The notes under the pieces: generated by a model
Told to the model about the DNA's origin: nothing
What the model saw: the letters and a program-made list of their open reading frames with translations, nothing else
Databases searched by the model: none
Position numbers and translations under genes: made by a program
Source of the DNA: Spirochaetales bacterium Spiro_02
GTDB lineage: Bacteria; Spirochaetota; Spirochaetia; Sphaerochaetales; Sphaerochaetaceae
Length of the DNA: 64,000 bases
NCBI GenBank assembly: GCA_001604275.1
Contig: LVBD01000035.1
Coordinates: 1-64,000, forward strand
Reading direction: 5' to 3'
Part shown: one piece after another, positions 9,546 through 18,957 of the stretch
Numbering within the stretch: the first letter of the stretch is position 1
Layout of the letters: every line of letters begins with the position of its first letter

Positions 9546-10471
9546 CCAAGATCGTGATGTATTGGAATAATATCTGCGTCCTTCATCGGAGGGAACTGTC
9601 GCATCTGGCGCATTGCAAGGAAGTGCTTGCAAGACAGGACATCGATCTACAGGCGACCTGCTTCGGGCTCGGGTATCCCCGACACATGTCCGACTATCTG
9701 CGCGATCCTGATCCGATACTGCCGGATATCATCGTCAGCGCCGATCTGGAGGTATTCGAGGACCGGAGGATATTCCGCCACATGGAAACGGATCTACTCC
9801 CGATCCGGCAGTGGTATGACACAAAATCCGACGAAGGCGTTCCGACAGTGGATCTTGGCGAGAAGTTGCTTCCGTACCTGATCATCCCGCTGGTATTCTA
9901 CAGTCACGATACATCCTGCGACGTTTCCGCGAGCTTGGAACAGGTGGCCGCCGAAGGGCGTGAGATCGCATTCGGCGGCATCAACAATTCGGCTGCGAAA
10001 TCCGTGGTGAAGACCGTCTGGAGTCGATACGGACGGGACATGGCATCAACGCTGTTCCGACGAGCGGTCGTTACCGGAATGCCGGTGCAATCGTTCCAAC
10101 TGGCAAAGACGGACGCCGTTCCGCTGGCGCTGGTACCGTCCCTGTTCGCCGTGAACACGACAGAAGGGATCGCATTCTGCCCAAATGACGGCGCGGTGGC
10201 GGTACCGTCCTACATATGTGTCAGGAATTCGATCGGACGGAAAACCGCCTCGAAGGTCCTCGACTTGCTGTTCGAGCCGGCATTCCTGCGATTCTTCGTA
10301 GAACAAGGAAATCTGATCTCGGCGCTCAAGGGCAGCCCTCCGCAACCGTGGATGGAACGTCGCGGCTCGAAACTTCAGATAACGACACCCAAGTGGCTTG
10401 ACGAAACACATCCTCAAGACTTCTACCGCTTCTATTGCGAACATATTCCTGCCGCGGACCGGCATGATTGA
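9542..10471 (+). CDS. Periplasmic-binding-protein-like protein without signal peptide
   Basis: 309 residues starting KIVMYWNNICVLHRREL, so there is no signal peptide or lipobox and the protein should stay in the cytoplasm. Segments such as PDIIVSADLEVFEDRRIF and LLPYLIIPLVFYSHD resemble the two-lobe fold of ABC binding proteins (type 2). Cys and His in the first 25 residues (CVLH, CKE) could be ligands. It is the last gene of the unit with the GTPase and ABC ATPase. No known function recognised. Confidence 0.65.
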   Translation: MTKIVMYWNNICVLHRRELSHLAHCKEVLARQDIDLQATCFGLGYPRHMSDYLRDPDPILPDIIVSADLEVFEDRRIFRHMETDLLPIRQWYDTKSDEGVPTVDLGEKLLPYLIIPLVFYSHDTSCDVSASLEQVAAEGREIAFGGINNSAAKSVVKTVWSRYGRDMASTLFRRAVVTGMPVQSFQLAKTDAVPLALVPSLFAVNTTEGIAFCPNDGAVAVPSYICVRNSIGRKTASKVLDLLFEPAFLRFFVEQGNLISALKGSPPQPWMERRGSKLQITTPKWLDETHPQDFYRFYCEHIPAADRHD

Positions 10472-10664
10472 CCTTGCCGAAGCGCAGGAGTCCTTTAGAA
10501 AAAAATCAATCTGCCGTGGCATTCATGCACATGCCCCTCCCCCTCCGTCGGTTCGCAATATACGCGATCACGATGCTTATTACTTTTTATATAACCTGTT
10601 GCATCGGCTCCTTCAAACAAGCGTTAGGAATATATGAGAAAACAGTAAATTTTTAGTAAAACTA

Positions 10665-10693
10665 TTGCGTTCCCAAAAAACCTCCCGTATACT
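10665..10693 (+). promoter_or_regulatory. Promoter of the lacI-type gene
   Basis: TTGCGT (10665-10670), 17-bp spacer, TATACT (10688-10693). Transcription would start near 10700, giving a very short leader before ATG 10713. Confidence 0.7.
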
Positions 10694-10712
10694 GGATTCG
10701 GAGTGAAAAGCG

Positions 10713-11684
10713 ATGGCGACGATCAAGGAAATTTCCCAATTGGCCAACGTCTCGAGCACGACTGTCTCACGAGTCCTGAACAGAGACGAAAGCATCGTCG
10801 TCTCCCCGGAAGTCCGCAATAGAATCTTTACGATAGCCCATGAGCTGCACTATGTCCCGCCCCGGATGCGACATCCTGCGGACGAACGGCGAATCGTCAT
10901 CGGCGTGGCCGACTGGCACATCATTCGCAGCGAATGCGAGAACATCAAGCTTTCCTCTCTCGAATGTCTGACGAAAACCCTCTCCTTCCCCGGCGAAATC
11001 ATCTTCGAACGGATCAAGGTCGACACGCCCCCCTCCAAGGCGGTGGACGGAATCATCGCGTTCGGCTCGTTCAGCGAAGCTGAACTCGAATCTCTCAGGC
11101 AATATAGCTTCAGCATCGTCTTCATCAACAGCGACGCCAAGGACTATGTCTTCGACCGCATCAACATGGATTTCGAAGAAGGGCTGAAGCAAGCAGTCAG
11201 GTTTCTGCTGGAAAAAGGCTACGGGAGCATCGGCTATATCGGAGGGATCTATCAGAACGGCGGCATACAGATCGGAACGCATCGGAGAGATTGCTTCGAA
11301 CGGTTGTTGAGAGACGCGAACATGTTCGATGAGAGATATTTCCACATAGGAGAGTTACGTAGAGCGGAGGGGTACCGGATGATGCTGCAAGCCATCGACT
11401 CCGGTACCGCGGCGCGTGCGATCCTGTTGGGAAGCGACGAAATCGCGGAAGGTGCGCTGCAAGCGATCCGGGAACGTTCCGTCAGGATTCCCGAAGATAT
11501 CGAGATAGTCCTCTACAAGGACATAGAAACCTTGCAATCGGAGTATCCCCGCTACCCGACGGTCAGGATGTACACCGACTTCGTCTGGGAGATGGCTTTG
11601 AAATTACTGTTGGAACGGATCAACGGAAAAAGGAGTGAAGCCGTCACGGTGTTCGTACCCGCAAGACTGGAGAAAGGGGAATAA
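10713..11684 (+). CDS. LacI-family transcriptional regulator
   Basis: 323 residues. N-terminal LacI HTH (ATIKEISQLANVSSTTVSRVLNRDE) is followed by a sugar/nucleoside-binding-like effector domain ending in the usual ALKLLLERINGK region. It precedes the PhnD-like binding-protein gene by 77 bp, so it probably controls the importer. The effector is likely the imported compound or its product. Confidence 0.88.
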   Translation: MATIKEISQLANVSSTTVSRVLNRDESIVVSPEVRNRIFTIAHELHYVPPRMRHPADERRIVIGVADWHIIRSECENIKLSSLECLTKTLSFPGEIIFERIKVDTPPSKAVDGIIAFGSFSEAELESLRQYSFSIVFINSDAKDYVFDRINMDFEEGLKQAVRFLLEKGYGSIGYIGGIYQNGGIQIGTHRRDCFERLLRDANMFDERYFHIGELRRAEGYRMMLQAIDSGTAARAILLGSDEIAEGALQAIRERSVRIPEDIEIVLYKDIETLQSEYPRYPTVRMYTDFVWEMALKLLLERINGKRSEAVTVFVPARLEKGE

Positions 11685-11714
11685 CAACGTACAACGGGAA
11701 TCGTCTTGGTGAGA

Positions 11715-11733
11715 ATCCCTGCGAAACAGGGAT
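11715..11733 (+). other. Small hairpin in the leader of the phnD-like gene
   Basis: ATCCCTG-CGAAA-CAGGGAT, perfect 7-bp stem, 28 bp before the binding-protein start. No T-run follows. It could be a message-stability element or part of an operator for the adjacent LacI protein. Confidence 0.35.
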
Positions 11734-11761
11734 CAAATAGAAATGTCCTGAGGAGGATGTT

Positions 11762-12799
11762 ATGAAGAAAACCTTATTGGTGCTCCTGGTTTGCGCGATG
11801 AGCATCGCAACCGTCTTCGCGCAAGGCGCCAAGGAACAGACGAACTCGAAGGAAATCAAGGAACTGAACGTATATTTCGTTCCGTCCAGGGAACCGGAAG
11901 AAATCGTCACGGTGACGGAACCGTTGAAAGCGATGCTGCAGCAGGAGCTCGCCGCACAGGGTTATACGGTCGACAAAGTGAACATCGCCGTCGGAACCAA
12001 CTATGAAGCCGTCGGAGTGGCCCTTGGCGCTGGAACCGCCGACATCGGCCTGATTCCCGGCGGAACCTACGTCCTGTACGACGATGGATGCGATGTCATC
12101 CTGACGGCGACCCGGGACGGACTGAGCATCGACAGCGACGATCCGAAGGTGTGGAACGACAACAAGCCGACCACGGCCAGCACACGTCAGGCGGTCAGCT
12201 ACCGTGCGTTGATCATCGCGGGGCCTTCGGCGAAAGGTCGTGAACTCGCCGCGAAAGTCAATGCGGGACAATCCCTGACATGGGACGACCTCAACAGCGC
12301 GAACTGGTCGGTCATGAGCAGTTCCTCCCCCGCCGGCTATATCTATCCCGCCCTCTGGCTGATGGAACGGTACGACGGCAAGGGCATTACCAATCTCACC
12401 CATGCGGTCCAGTCCGATTCCTACGGCAGCGCATTCGCACGCCTTGCGGCGGGTCAGGTCGATATCCTGGTCACCTACGCCGATGCAAGACGCGACTACG
12501 AAAAGAAATGGAATAGTGAATTCGGTCGCACTGCCGGCATCTGGGATGAAACCGACTGCATCGGCATCACCCCGGCGATCTACAACGACACGGTCAGCGT
12601 CAGCAAGACCAGCAAGATCATGACTCCTGAATTCAAGGAAGCGCTCCAGAATGCGTTCATCAATATCGGCAACACCCCGGAAGGCAAAAAGGTCATCGCG
12701 ATCTACAGCCACAACGGATACCAGAAAGCGCAAGCTTCCGATTACGACAACGAACGGGCGGCCCAGCAGCTGATCCGACAGCTCAACTCGGCAAAATAA
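11762..12799 (+). CDS. phnD: PhnD-like ABC transporter substrate-binding protein
   Basis: 345 residues with a signal peptide ending FAQGAKE. The mature part is a phosphate/phosphonate PhnD fold: VYFVPSREPEE first strand, an AVGTNYEAV loop, GTADIGLIPGGTY, and SSSSPAGYIYPALWLM matching the ligand-binding turn with Ser residues. RBS AGGAGG before ATG. First gene of a five-gene operon. No C-P lyase genes are nearby, so the ligand may be a phosphate ester rather than a phosphonate. Confidence 0.85.
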   Translation: MKKTLLVLLVCAMSIATVFAQGAKEQTNSKEIKELNVYFVPSREPEEIVTVTEPLKAMLQQELAAQGYTVDKVNIAVGTNYEAVGVALGAGTADIGLIPGGTYVLYDDGCDVILTATRDGLSIDSDDPKVWNDNKPTTASTRQAVSYRALIIAGPSAKGRELAAKVNAGQSLTWDDLNSANWSVMSSSSPAGYIYPALWLMERYDGKGITNLTHAVQSDSYGSAFARLAAGQVDILVTYADARRDYEKKWNSEFGRTAGIWDETDCIGITPAIYNDTVSVSKTSKIMTPEFKEALQNAFINIGNTPEGKKVIAIYSHNGYQKAQASDYDNERAAQQLIRQLNSAK

Positions 12800-12869
12800 A
12801 CCGCGATATCACGGGAAGGTCGGCGTTCGCCGGCCTCCCCCGTCCATGAAACAGAAGGAGATTCCGGCG

Positions 12870-13625
12870 ATGATAGTTTTCGACCATGTCAGCAAAGTCT
12901 ACCAGAACGGATGCAAGGGGCTTGACGACGTGTCCCTGAGCATCGAGCAAGGCGAATTCGTCGGAATCATCGGGCTGTCCGGCGCAGGAAAGTCCACGTT
13001 GATACGATCCATCAACCGGATGCATGAAATCACCGCCGGAGAACTTACCGTGGACGGCATCGATGTGCATTCCCTCAAGGGAAAGGCGCTTCGACAGTTC
13101 CGCAGAAGAATCGGAATGATCTTCCAGTCGTTCAACCTGGTCACACGAACCACAGTCATCAAGAACGTGCTGACTTCGTTCGTCCCCGACCTGCCCTTCT
13201 GGAGAATGCTGTTCGGCATCTTTCCGAAAGAGGCGAAAATTACGGCGCTCGAGGCGCTGGAAAAGGTAGGCATCCTTGACAAGGCATACACCAGGGTGGA
13301 TCAGCTTTCGGGCGGACAGCAGCAACGGGTGGCCCTTGCCCGGACCCTGGCGCAGAATCCGTCGATCATCCTTGCCGACGAGCCGGTAGCGGCATTGGAT
13401 CCTGTGACGGCGAAACAGGTCATGGACGACTTCAAGAAAATCAACGAGGACATGAACATCACGGTCCTGATCAACATCCACCATGTCGAGCTCGCCCTGC
13501 AGTACGCCAGCAGGATCATCGGCATCAAAGCCGGCCGGATCATGTTCGACGGCCCTGTGGAAGCGGTGACTGATTCGGTGCTCGACGAAATCTATGGAGG
13601 CAAGCTCCAGGAGGAGGAAGCATGA
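12870..13625 (+). CDS. phnC: PhnC-like ABC transporter ATP-binding protein
   Basis: 251 residues. Walker A GLSGAGKST, signature LSGGQQQRVALAR, Walker B ILADEPVAALDP, and H-loop replaced by INIHHVELA as is usual in PhnC. ATG 12870 follows AGAAGGAG; an upstream in-frame ATG at 12846 has no ribosome site. It ends with a 4-bp overlap with the first permease gene. Confidence 0.88.
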   Translation: MIVFDHVSKVYQNGCKGLDDVSLSIEQGEFVGIIGLSGAGKSTLIRSINRMHEITAGELTVDGIDVHSLKGKALRQFRRRIGMIFQSFNLVTRTTVIKNVLTSFVPDLPFWRMLFGIFPKEAKITALEALEKVGILDKAYTRVDQLSGGQQQRVALARTLAQNPSIILADEPVAALDPVTAKQVMDDFKKINEDMNITVLINIHHVELALQYASRIIGIKAGRIMFDGPVEAVTDSVLDEIYGGKLQEEEA

Positions 13626-14443
13626 ACCCATACGACAAGCTCTTCCCGCCAAAACGGATCACGCTTTCCAACGGCAAGACGGTGGAGGAAAAACGGTCCC
13701 GGACTCCGCTCGTGCTGCTGATCCTGCTCATCGCATCGATCGTTTCCGTTCGAATCACCGGCTTCAATTTCAGTACGATCATCAACCGGGGGAACCAGTT
13801 CTTCGTGATATTCAGGAAAATGGCGCCACCGGACACCTCGTATCTTCCGAAGATATGGCAACCGTTGTTCGACACGATCAAGATGTCGTTGCTCGGTTCG
13901 TTCATCGGAAGCCTGTTGGCGATCCCGTTCGCAGTCATCGCATCGAGCAACATCGTCAGGAATCGGTTCGTCATCGCGGTCGTCAGACTGTTTCTCAGCA
14001 TCGTCAGAACCCTTCCCACCTTGGTCACGGCGCTGATCGCGACCTATATATTCGGCCTTGGGACCCTTGCGGGAACGACTGCGATCACGGTCTTCACCTT
14101 CTCCTACGTCGGAAAAATCCTGTACGAAGAAATCGAAACCGCCGACATGGGACCGTACGAGGCCATGGAAGCGATGGGCTTCGGGAAGGTCAATGCGTTC
14201 AGATACGCGGTCGCTCCGCAAATCCTTCCTTCATACCTTTCCAACTGCCTGTTCTGTTTCGAAGGAAACGTCAGGTACGCGGCGATTCTCGGATATGTCG
14301 GCGCAGGAGGGCTTGGGCTGATTCTCAACGAAAAGATCGGATGGAGGGAGTACGACAAGGTCGGAATGATCCTCATCATGCTGTTCTTCACGGTGCTCAT
14401 CATAGAATCGCTGAGCCATTATCTTCGCAGCAAACTGACGTAG
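13622..14443 (+). CDS. phnE: PhnE-like ABC transporter permease, first copy
   Basis: 273 residues, about six membrane segments, with the EAA-type loop GPYEAMEAMGFGKVNAFRYAVAPQILPSY. Phosphonate/phosphite permease family. It overlaps phnC by 4 bp. The second permease gene follows after 16 bp, so the channel is probably a heterodimer. Confidence 0.88.
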   Translation: MNPYDKLFPPKRITLSNGKTVEEKRSRTPLVLLILLIASIVSVRITGFNFSTIINRGNQFFVIFRKMAPPDTSYLPKIWQPLFDTIKMSLLGSFIGSLLAIPFAVIASSNIVRNRFVIAVVRLFLSIVRTLPTLVTALIATYIFGLGTLAGTTAITVFTFSYVGKILYEEIETADMGPYEAMEAMGFGKVNAFRYAVAPQILPSYLSNCLFCFEGNVRYAAILGYVGAGGLGLILNEKIGWREYDKVGMILIMLFFTVLIIESLSHYLRSKLT

Positions 14444-14459
14444 CCGGAGGAACAGGAAC

Positions 14460-15266
14460 ATGACAGTACAGGAACAATTCGAACGACGCCCCCGTGCATG
14501 GCTCTATCAGATGCTCATCATCCTGATCGTCATGGCCGCTTTGGTCTGGTCCAGCAGCGCGATACAGATCAACGAAACGGAAAGCGACGGCGCCACGGTC
14601 GCGCTGCGGATCATCAACGGGATATTCCATCCCGATGCGAAGCTGCTGTTCGATCTTTCCCGCCAAGGCGTGCTGTATCTGCTGCTCGAAACCATCTGCA
14701 TCGCGTTCCTCGGCACGGTCGTCGGCGCGATCCTGTCGATTCCCCTTTCGTTCCTCAGCGCAACGAACATCGTTCCCCGCCCGATCGCGCTGATCGGCAG
14801 ATTCCTGATCATGGCGATCAGGACCGTTCCGGTATTCGTGTACGGCCTGATGCTGATCATGGTTACCGGACCGGGACCGTTCGCGGGGTTGCTGACCATG
14901 AGTCTCTGTTCGATCGGAATGCTGTCGAAGATGTTCATCGAAACGATCGAAGACCTGGACAAGCGGATCCTGGAATCGCTCGCCGCCGCGGGTTGCACGA
15001 CATTCCAGAAAATCAGGTACGGTATCCTGCCGCAACTTTTTCCCAGCTTCGCCTCCACGATCATCTATCGGTTCGACATGAACCTGCGCGATGCGACCGT
15101 TCTCGGTCTGGTCGGAGCGGGAGGCATCGGAGCGCCGCTGATCTTCGCCATGAGCAGCTACCGTTGGAACGAAGTGGGGGCCATTCTGACCGGGCTGGTC
15201 ATCCTGGTTCTGATCGTCGAGTTCTTCTCGAACAGGATCAGGAACAAGCTCGCAAGGGGACTGTGA
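14460..15266 (+). CDS. phnE: PhnE-like ABC transporter permease, second copy
   Basis: 268 residues, about six membrane segments, with loop DKRILESLAAAGCTTFQKIRYGILPQLFPSF. Partner of the first PhnE-like permease. Its TGA shares a base with the ATG of the nucleotidase gene (TGATG), so the last gene of the operon is translationally coupled to the transporter. Confidence 0.88.
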   Translation: MTVQEQFERRPRAWLYQMLIILIVMAALVWSSSAIQINETESDGATVALRIINGIFHPDAKLLFDLSRQGVLYLLLETICIAFLGTVVGAILSIPLSFLSATNIVPRPIALIGRFLIMAIRTVPVFVYGLMLIMVTGPGPFAGLLTMSLCSIGMLSKMFIETIEDLDKRILESLAAAGCTTFQKIRYGILPQLFPSFASTIIYRFDMNLRDATVLGLVGAGGIGAPLIFAMSSYRWNEVGAILTGLVILVLIVEFFSNRIRNKLARGL

Positions 15267-16780
15267 TGGAAACGGCCACGATCTACTACACGTCGGATAC
15301 CCATGGCTATCTCTTTCCGACGAACTATATCGATGATGAAATCCGTCCCATGGGAGTCCTGCAGGCGACGCATCAGTTTACGAAGGACGACAATACCATC
15401 GTCATCGACGGTGGGGACACCCTACAGGGATCCGCGATGGCCAAATATGTTCAGGAACATCCCGAAGCGGGTATTCCGCAAGCGCTCGCATTCAATGCGG
15501 CGGGCTACGATCTCGTAACACTGGGCAACCATGACTTCAACTATGGACGGGAACGTCTGGCGGCATATCTGGAGGCGTTGGAAGCCAGATGCCTGTGCGC
15601 CAATGTGGAAGTTCTCGATGGCGAGCTTCCGATCGAGCCGTTCAGAGTCGTTTCGCTTCCCAACGGCATCAGGATCGGGTTCGTCGGAATCGTCACGGAC
15701 TATGTGAACCTCTGGGAGAAGCCGGAGCATCTGGCGGGACTGCGTGTCACCGATGCGTTCGAAGCCGCGCGAAAAAGCCTCGACGCAATCAAGCGGCGCT
15801 GCGATGCGACGGTATGCATCTACCATGGAGGATATGAAGCGGATCTCGAAACCGGCAGGGAGCTTTCGTCAAGCGGCGAAAACATCGGGTTCAGGATCGC
15901 CACGCAACTCTCCTACGACGTCGTGCTCTGCGCGCATCAGCACATGGATATCCCCGGACGTGTCATCGGAGGGACGTTGACGCTGCAGCTCCCCGCCAAT
16001 GCCGCGAAATTCGCGAAACTGACGCTCAGCAAGGATCGATTCGGCAAGGTCAGCGTTTCGGCTCTGACGATCCAGACAGGAATCGAACATGCCGATCATC
16101 CATACGACGACCTGCTGCCATTGGAACAGGATGTACAGCGATGGCTGGCGCAGCCGGCCGGGGTGCTGGCTCAAGCGATCCCTCCTGCCACGAAGCTGGA
16201 ATCGGCATGCGGCGGATCCAGAATCGCCGATTTCTACAACCAGATACAGATGGACTGTACGCATGCGGAAATTTCCTGCACCAGTCTGGGGAATATTCCC
16301 GCGGGATTCTCCAAGGAGGTGACCATCCGGCAGATCATAGCCACCTACCAGTTCCCCAATACACTGGTGGTCCTGGAAGTAGACGAAGCCATTCTTCGAA
16401 AAGCCTTGGAGCGGTGCGCCGAATATTTCACACTGCAGGAAGACGGTACGCCAAGAATCAGCGACGCATTCCTCATCCCGAAAGTGGAACACTACAACTA
16501 CGACTATTTCGCAGGAATCGACTACGCCTTCGACCTGCGCAAACCGATCGGAGGCCGGGTCGTACGACTCTCCAAGGACGGCAAGCCGCTGGAAAACCGT
16601 CCGTACACCCTCTGCATGAACAACTATCGGGCTACAGGAGCCGGAGGCTTCGAGTTCTATCAGAACTGTAGGATCATCAGAGTCGTCAATGAAGACGTGC
16701 AGGACCTGGCCATGGAATACTTCAAACGCCACCGGGTGATCGAACACTGGCAGAAACCCGATTTCAGCGTCGTCTGGTAA
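15266..16780 (+). CDS. Cytoplasmic 5'-nucleotidase/2',3'-cyclic phosphodiesterase family protein
   Basis: 504 residues. Metallophosphatase domain: TSDTHGYLFP, GGDTLQGS, GNHDFNYG, YHGGYE and CAHQHMDIPG, which carry the dinuclear-metal ligands. The C-terminal 5_nucleotid_C domain starts about residue 290. Unlike UshA or YfkN it has no signal peptide, so it acts inside the cell, presumably on the compound brought in by the PhnDCEE importer. Candidate substrates are nucleotides, cyclic nucleotides or other phosphate esters (inference). Confidence 0.85.
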   Translation: METATIYYTSDTHGYLFPTNYIDDEIRPMGVLQATHQFTKDDNTIVIDGGDTLQGSAMAKYVQEHPEAGIPQALAFNAAGYDLVTLGNHDFNYGRERLAAYLEALEARCLCANVEVLDGELPIEPFRVVSLPNGIRIGFVGIVTDYVNLWEKPEHLAGLRVTDAFEAARKSLDAIKRRCDATVCIYHGGYEADLETGRELSSSGENIGFRIATQLSYDVVLCAHQHMDIPGRVIGGTLTLQLPANAAKFAKLTLSKDRFGKVSVSALTIQTGIEHADHPYDDLLPLEQDVQRWLAQPAGVLAQAIPPATKLESACGGSRIADFYNQIQMDCTHAEISCTSLGNIPAGFSKEVTIRQIIATYQFPNTLVVLEVDEAILRKALERCAEYFTLQEDGTPRISDAFLIPKVEHYNYDYFAGIDYAFDLRKPIGGRVVRLSKDGKPLENRPYTLCMNNYRATGAGGFEFYQNCRIIRVVNEDVQDLAMEYFKRHRVIEHWQKPDFSVVW

Positions 16781-16824
16781 GAGAAGTCCTTGACAGCTTC
16801 GGTATTTCCGTACAGTTTTGAAGC

Positions 16825-17529
16825 ATGAAAATCACATTCATCCATCATAGTTCGTTCCTGTTGGAGGATGACGAACGGACGATGCTTTTCGATTACTTTG
16901 AAGGGGAAATCCCTTCGATCCGCAGGAATCGTCCGTTCCTCATTTTTGCCAGCCATCGCCACGGCGACCATTTTTCGCCGGCTATCTTCGACCTTTCGGA
17001 CTCAGCGGACGATGTTCGCTACGTGTTGTCGTACGACATCGGCAAGCGGAAGGTCCCCGAACGCCTGCTGGATCGGACTACGTTCCTCAAGGCGGGTGAA
17101 CGGACGGCGTTCGACACCCTGTCCGTCCGTACGCTCAAGTCCACGGACGAGGGGGTGGCTTTCGTCGTCTCCGACGGAAAGCGGACGGTCTACCATGCCG
17201 GCGATCTGAACGACTGGCGGTGGAAGGGAGAAAGCGATGCGTGGAACGACGCCATGCGCCGCGCCTATCTTTCCCAGATCGACGAGCTGAAAGATCTTCT
17301 ACTGGACATCGCCTTCGTACCCGTCGATCCCAGACTGGAGGAGTTCCGATTCCTCGGGGCTGAGGAGTTGATGGAACGAACCGTTCCGAAGTATCTTGTC
17401 CCCATGCACCTGTGGGGGGATTTTTCCGTCGGCAGGCAGACCGCGGCTCGGTGGAAGGAACAAGGGTATCCGACGCACGTGCTGGCGCCGGAACACGACG
17501 GTCAGACGTTCGTCCTGCCGATTTCCTGA
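16825..17529 (+). CDS. Metallo-beta-lactamase-fold hydrolase
   Basis: 234 residues. It begins KITFIHHSSFLLED and carries SHRHGDHFS, a variant of HxHxDH. Other candidate ligands are YHAGDLNDW and PMHLWGD. It resembles UlaG-like or YflN-like small hydrolases. No ribosome site is visible before ATG 16825, and a TTGACA (16790) with a poor -10 at 16811 would place the start of transcription at or next to the ATG. The substrate is unknown. Confidence 0.75.
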   Translation: MKITFIHHSSFLLEDDERTMLFDYFEGEIPSIRRNRPFLIFASHRHGDHFSPAIFDLSDSADDVRYVLSYDIGKRKVPERLLDRTTFLKAGERTAFDTLSVRTLKSTDEGVAFVVSDGKRTVYHAGDLNDWRWKGESDAWNDAMRRAYLSQIDELKDLLLDIAFVPVDPRLEEFRFLGAEELMERTVPKYLVPMHLWGDFSVGRQTAARWKEQGYPTHVLAPEHDGQTFVLPIS

Positions 17530-17558
17530 CGACAACGCCGCAGAACAAGGAGTCAACC

Positions 17559-17933
17559 ATGGAATTTCGATTCGCACACAACAACTTCAACGTCATCGAC
17601 CTGGACACGTCCCTGAAATTCTATGAGAAGGCGCTCGGCCTGAAGGAAGTCCGGCGAAAAACAGCCGACGACGGTTCGTACATCATCGTCTTCCTCGGCG
17701 ATGGAACATCGGTCCACCAGCTGGAGCTGACATGGCTCAGGGACTGGAAGAAAGACCACTACGATCTGGGGGACAACGAGTTTCATCTGGCGTTCATCGT
17801 CGATGACATGGAAGCCGCGCACAGGAAACATGAGGCGATGGGATGCATCTGCTACGAAAATCCGAAGATGGGTATCTACTTCATCAACGATCCGGACAAC
17901 TACTGGCTTGAAATCATTCCGCAACGCAAATAG
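17559..17933 (+). CDS. VOC-family (glyoxalase I-like) protein
   Basis: 124 residues, two beta-alpha-beta-beta-beta modules. Metal ligands are plausible at H9 (FAHNNFNV), E (HQLELTW), H (EFHLAFIVDD) and E (YWLEIIP), the pattern of lactoylglutathione lyase. RBS AAGGAG precedes ATG 17559. It lies 29 bp after the metallo-beta-lactamase gene, so a glyoxalase I/II-like pair is possible but unproven. Confidence 0.8.
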   Translation: MEFRFAHNNFNVIDLDTSLKFYEKALGLKEVRRKTADDGSYIIVFLGDGTSVHQLELTWLRDWKKDHYDLGDNEFHLAFIVDDMEAAHRKHEAMGCICYENPKMGIYFINDPDNYWLEIIPQRK

Positions 17934-17963
17934 CGACGACTGCAAACGACGGCATGAACGATA

Positions 17964-18806
17964 TCAATCGATGAGTCCTGTATGCCGGAACGCCTTGTAT
18001 AGACCATCCTCATGGATATCGGCGGTCACATAATCGGCAAGTCGCTTCAGCGGTTCGACGGCGTTGCCCATCGCGATCCCGGTTCCGGCGTACTCGATCA
18101 TCTCAAGATCGTTGTACCCATCCCCGATCGCGATGGAATCGGACCGCTCACAGCCGTAGAACCGAAGCACGGCTTCCATGCCCGTGGCCTTGGTGATCCC
18201 AAGCCGCGACAACTCGCCGCTCCTGTCGCCGGGTAGCCCGATCGTATTGTTGATCACCATGAACCGCCCAGAAAAATGGTCGCGCACTTCATCGACCGAC
18301 GTAACTTCCGACAGAAAGAAGACTTTCGTCACGTCACGGCATTCGTAGAGATTCTCTTTCGCGACGATGCCGGGAATGACGACCGGATCCGTGCCGGGCT
18401 TCACGTTTCTGCCGAGCATCGCGACGAACGCCTCCATAGAAGCTCGTCGCGCATAGGTGACCGCTGGGGATTGGAAGAAGCCATGGACGGCGTGGCTGTC
18501 GAAGTAATCGATGATTTCGACAACCTGTCGATCCTCAAGTTTCGCGAAGAAGATATTCACGCCGTCGATATCGACGAACGCCCCCGCTCCACCTACCATG
18601 CCGTCAAAACCGATGGCCATGACGTTCGGCTGAAGCTCCGCGCGGCTACGACCTGTGCAAAGCAGTACTTTCGCACCGTTCTGTCGAGCCATACGAATGG
18701 CGTCGACGGCACTCTGAGGAATCGGCGCGTCAAGCGGAGCGATCGTTCCGTCCACGTCAAGAAATACGACTTTTTTCGGTGCATGCAATTCCATAGTTGT
18801 ATTCAA
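17964..18806 (-). CDS. Cof-type HAD-superfamily phosphatase
   Basis: 280 residues. HAD motif I VFLDVDGTIAP, motif II LLCTGRS, and motif III/IV GDGYNDLEMIEYAGTGIAMGNA, with a C2-type cap in between, as in Cof/YbiV sugar-phosphate phosphatases. A TTG start (18806) follows AGGAAAAACCA at good spacing; ATG 18794, four codons in, is the alternative. The substrate is likely a small phosphorylated metabolite. Confidence 0.85.
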   Translation of the reverse strand: MNTTMELHAPKKVVFLDVDGTIAPLDAPIPQSAVDAIRMARQNGAKVLLCTGRSRAELQPNVMAIGFDGMVGGAGAFVDIDGVNIFFAKLEDRQVVEIIDYFDSHAVHGFFQSPAVTYARRASMEAFVAMLGRNVKPGTDPVVIPGIVAKENLYECRDVTKVFFLSEVTSVDEVRDHFSGRFMVINNTIGLPGDRSGELSRLGITKATGMEAVLRFYGCERSDSIAIGDGYNDLEMIEYAGTGIAMGNAVEPLKRLADYVTADIHEDGLYKAFRHTGLID

Positions 18807-18957
18807 ATGGTTTTTCCTGATCGGGTCAAGGCGAAATCACAATGAGTCGGAATATGTTGATTCTATGGAGTTTCTTCAGTTTACGATCCGCGAACTTGTC
18901 TTCTTGCCCGTGCGGCAACATATATTGGGTATCATGAACCTTGATAAGGAGCCAGAT

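Noticed and set aside
11762-15266. Calling this a phosphonate utilisation locus
   Set aside because: No phnG-M, phnX or phnW-like genes are present, and the coupled gene is a 5'-nucleotidase.
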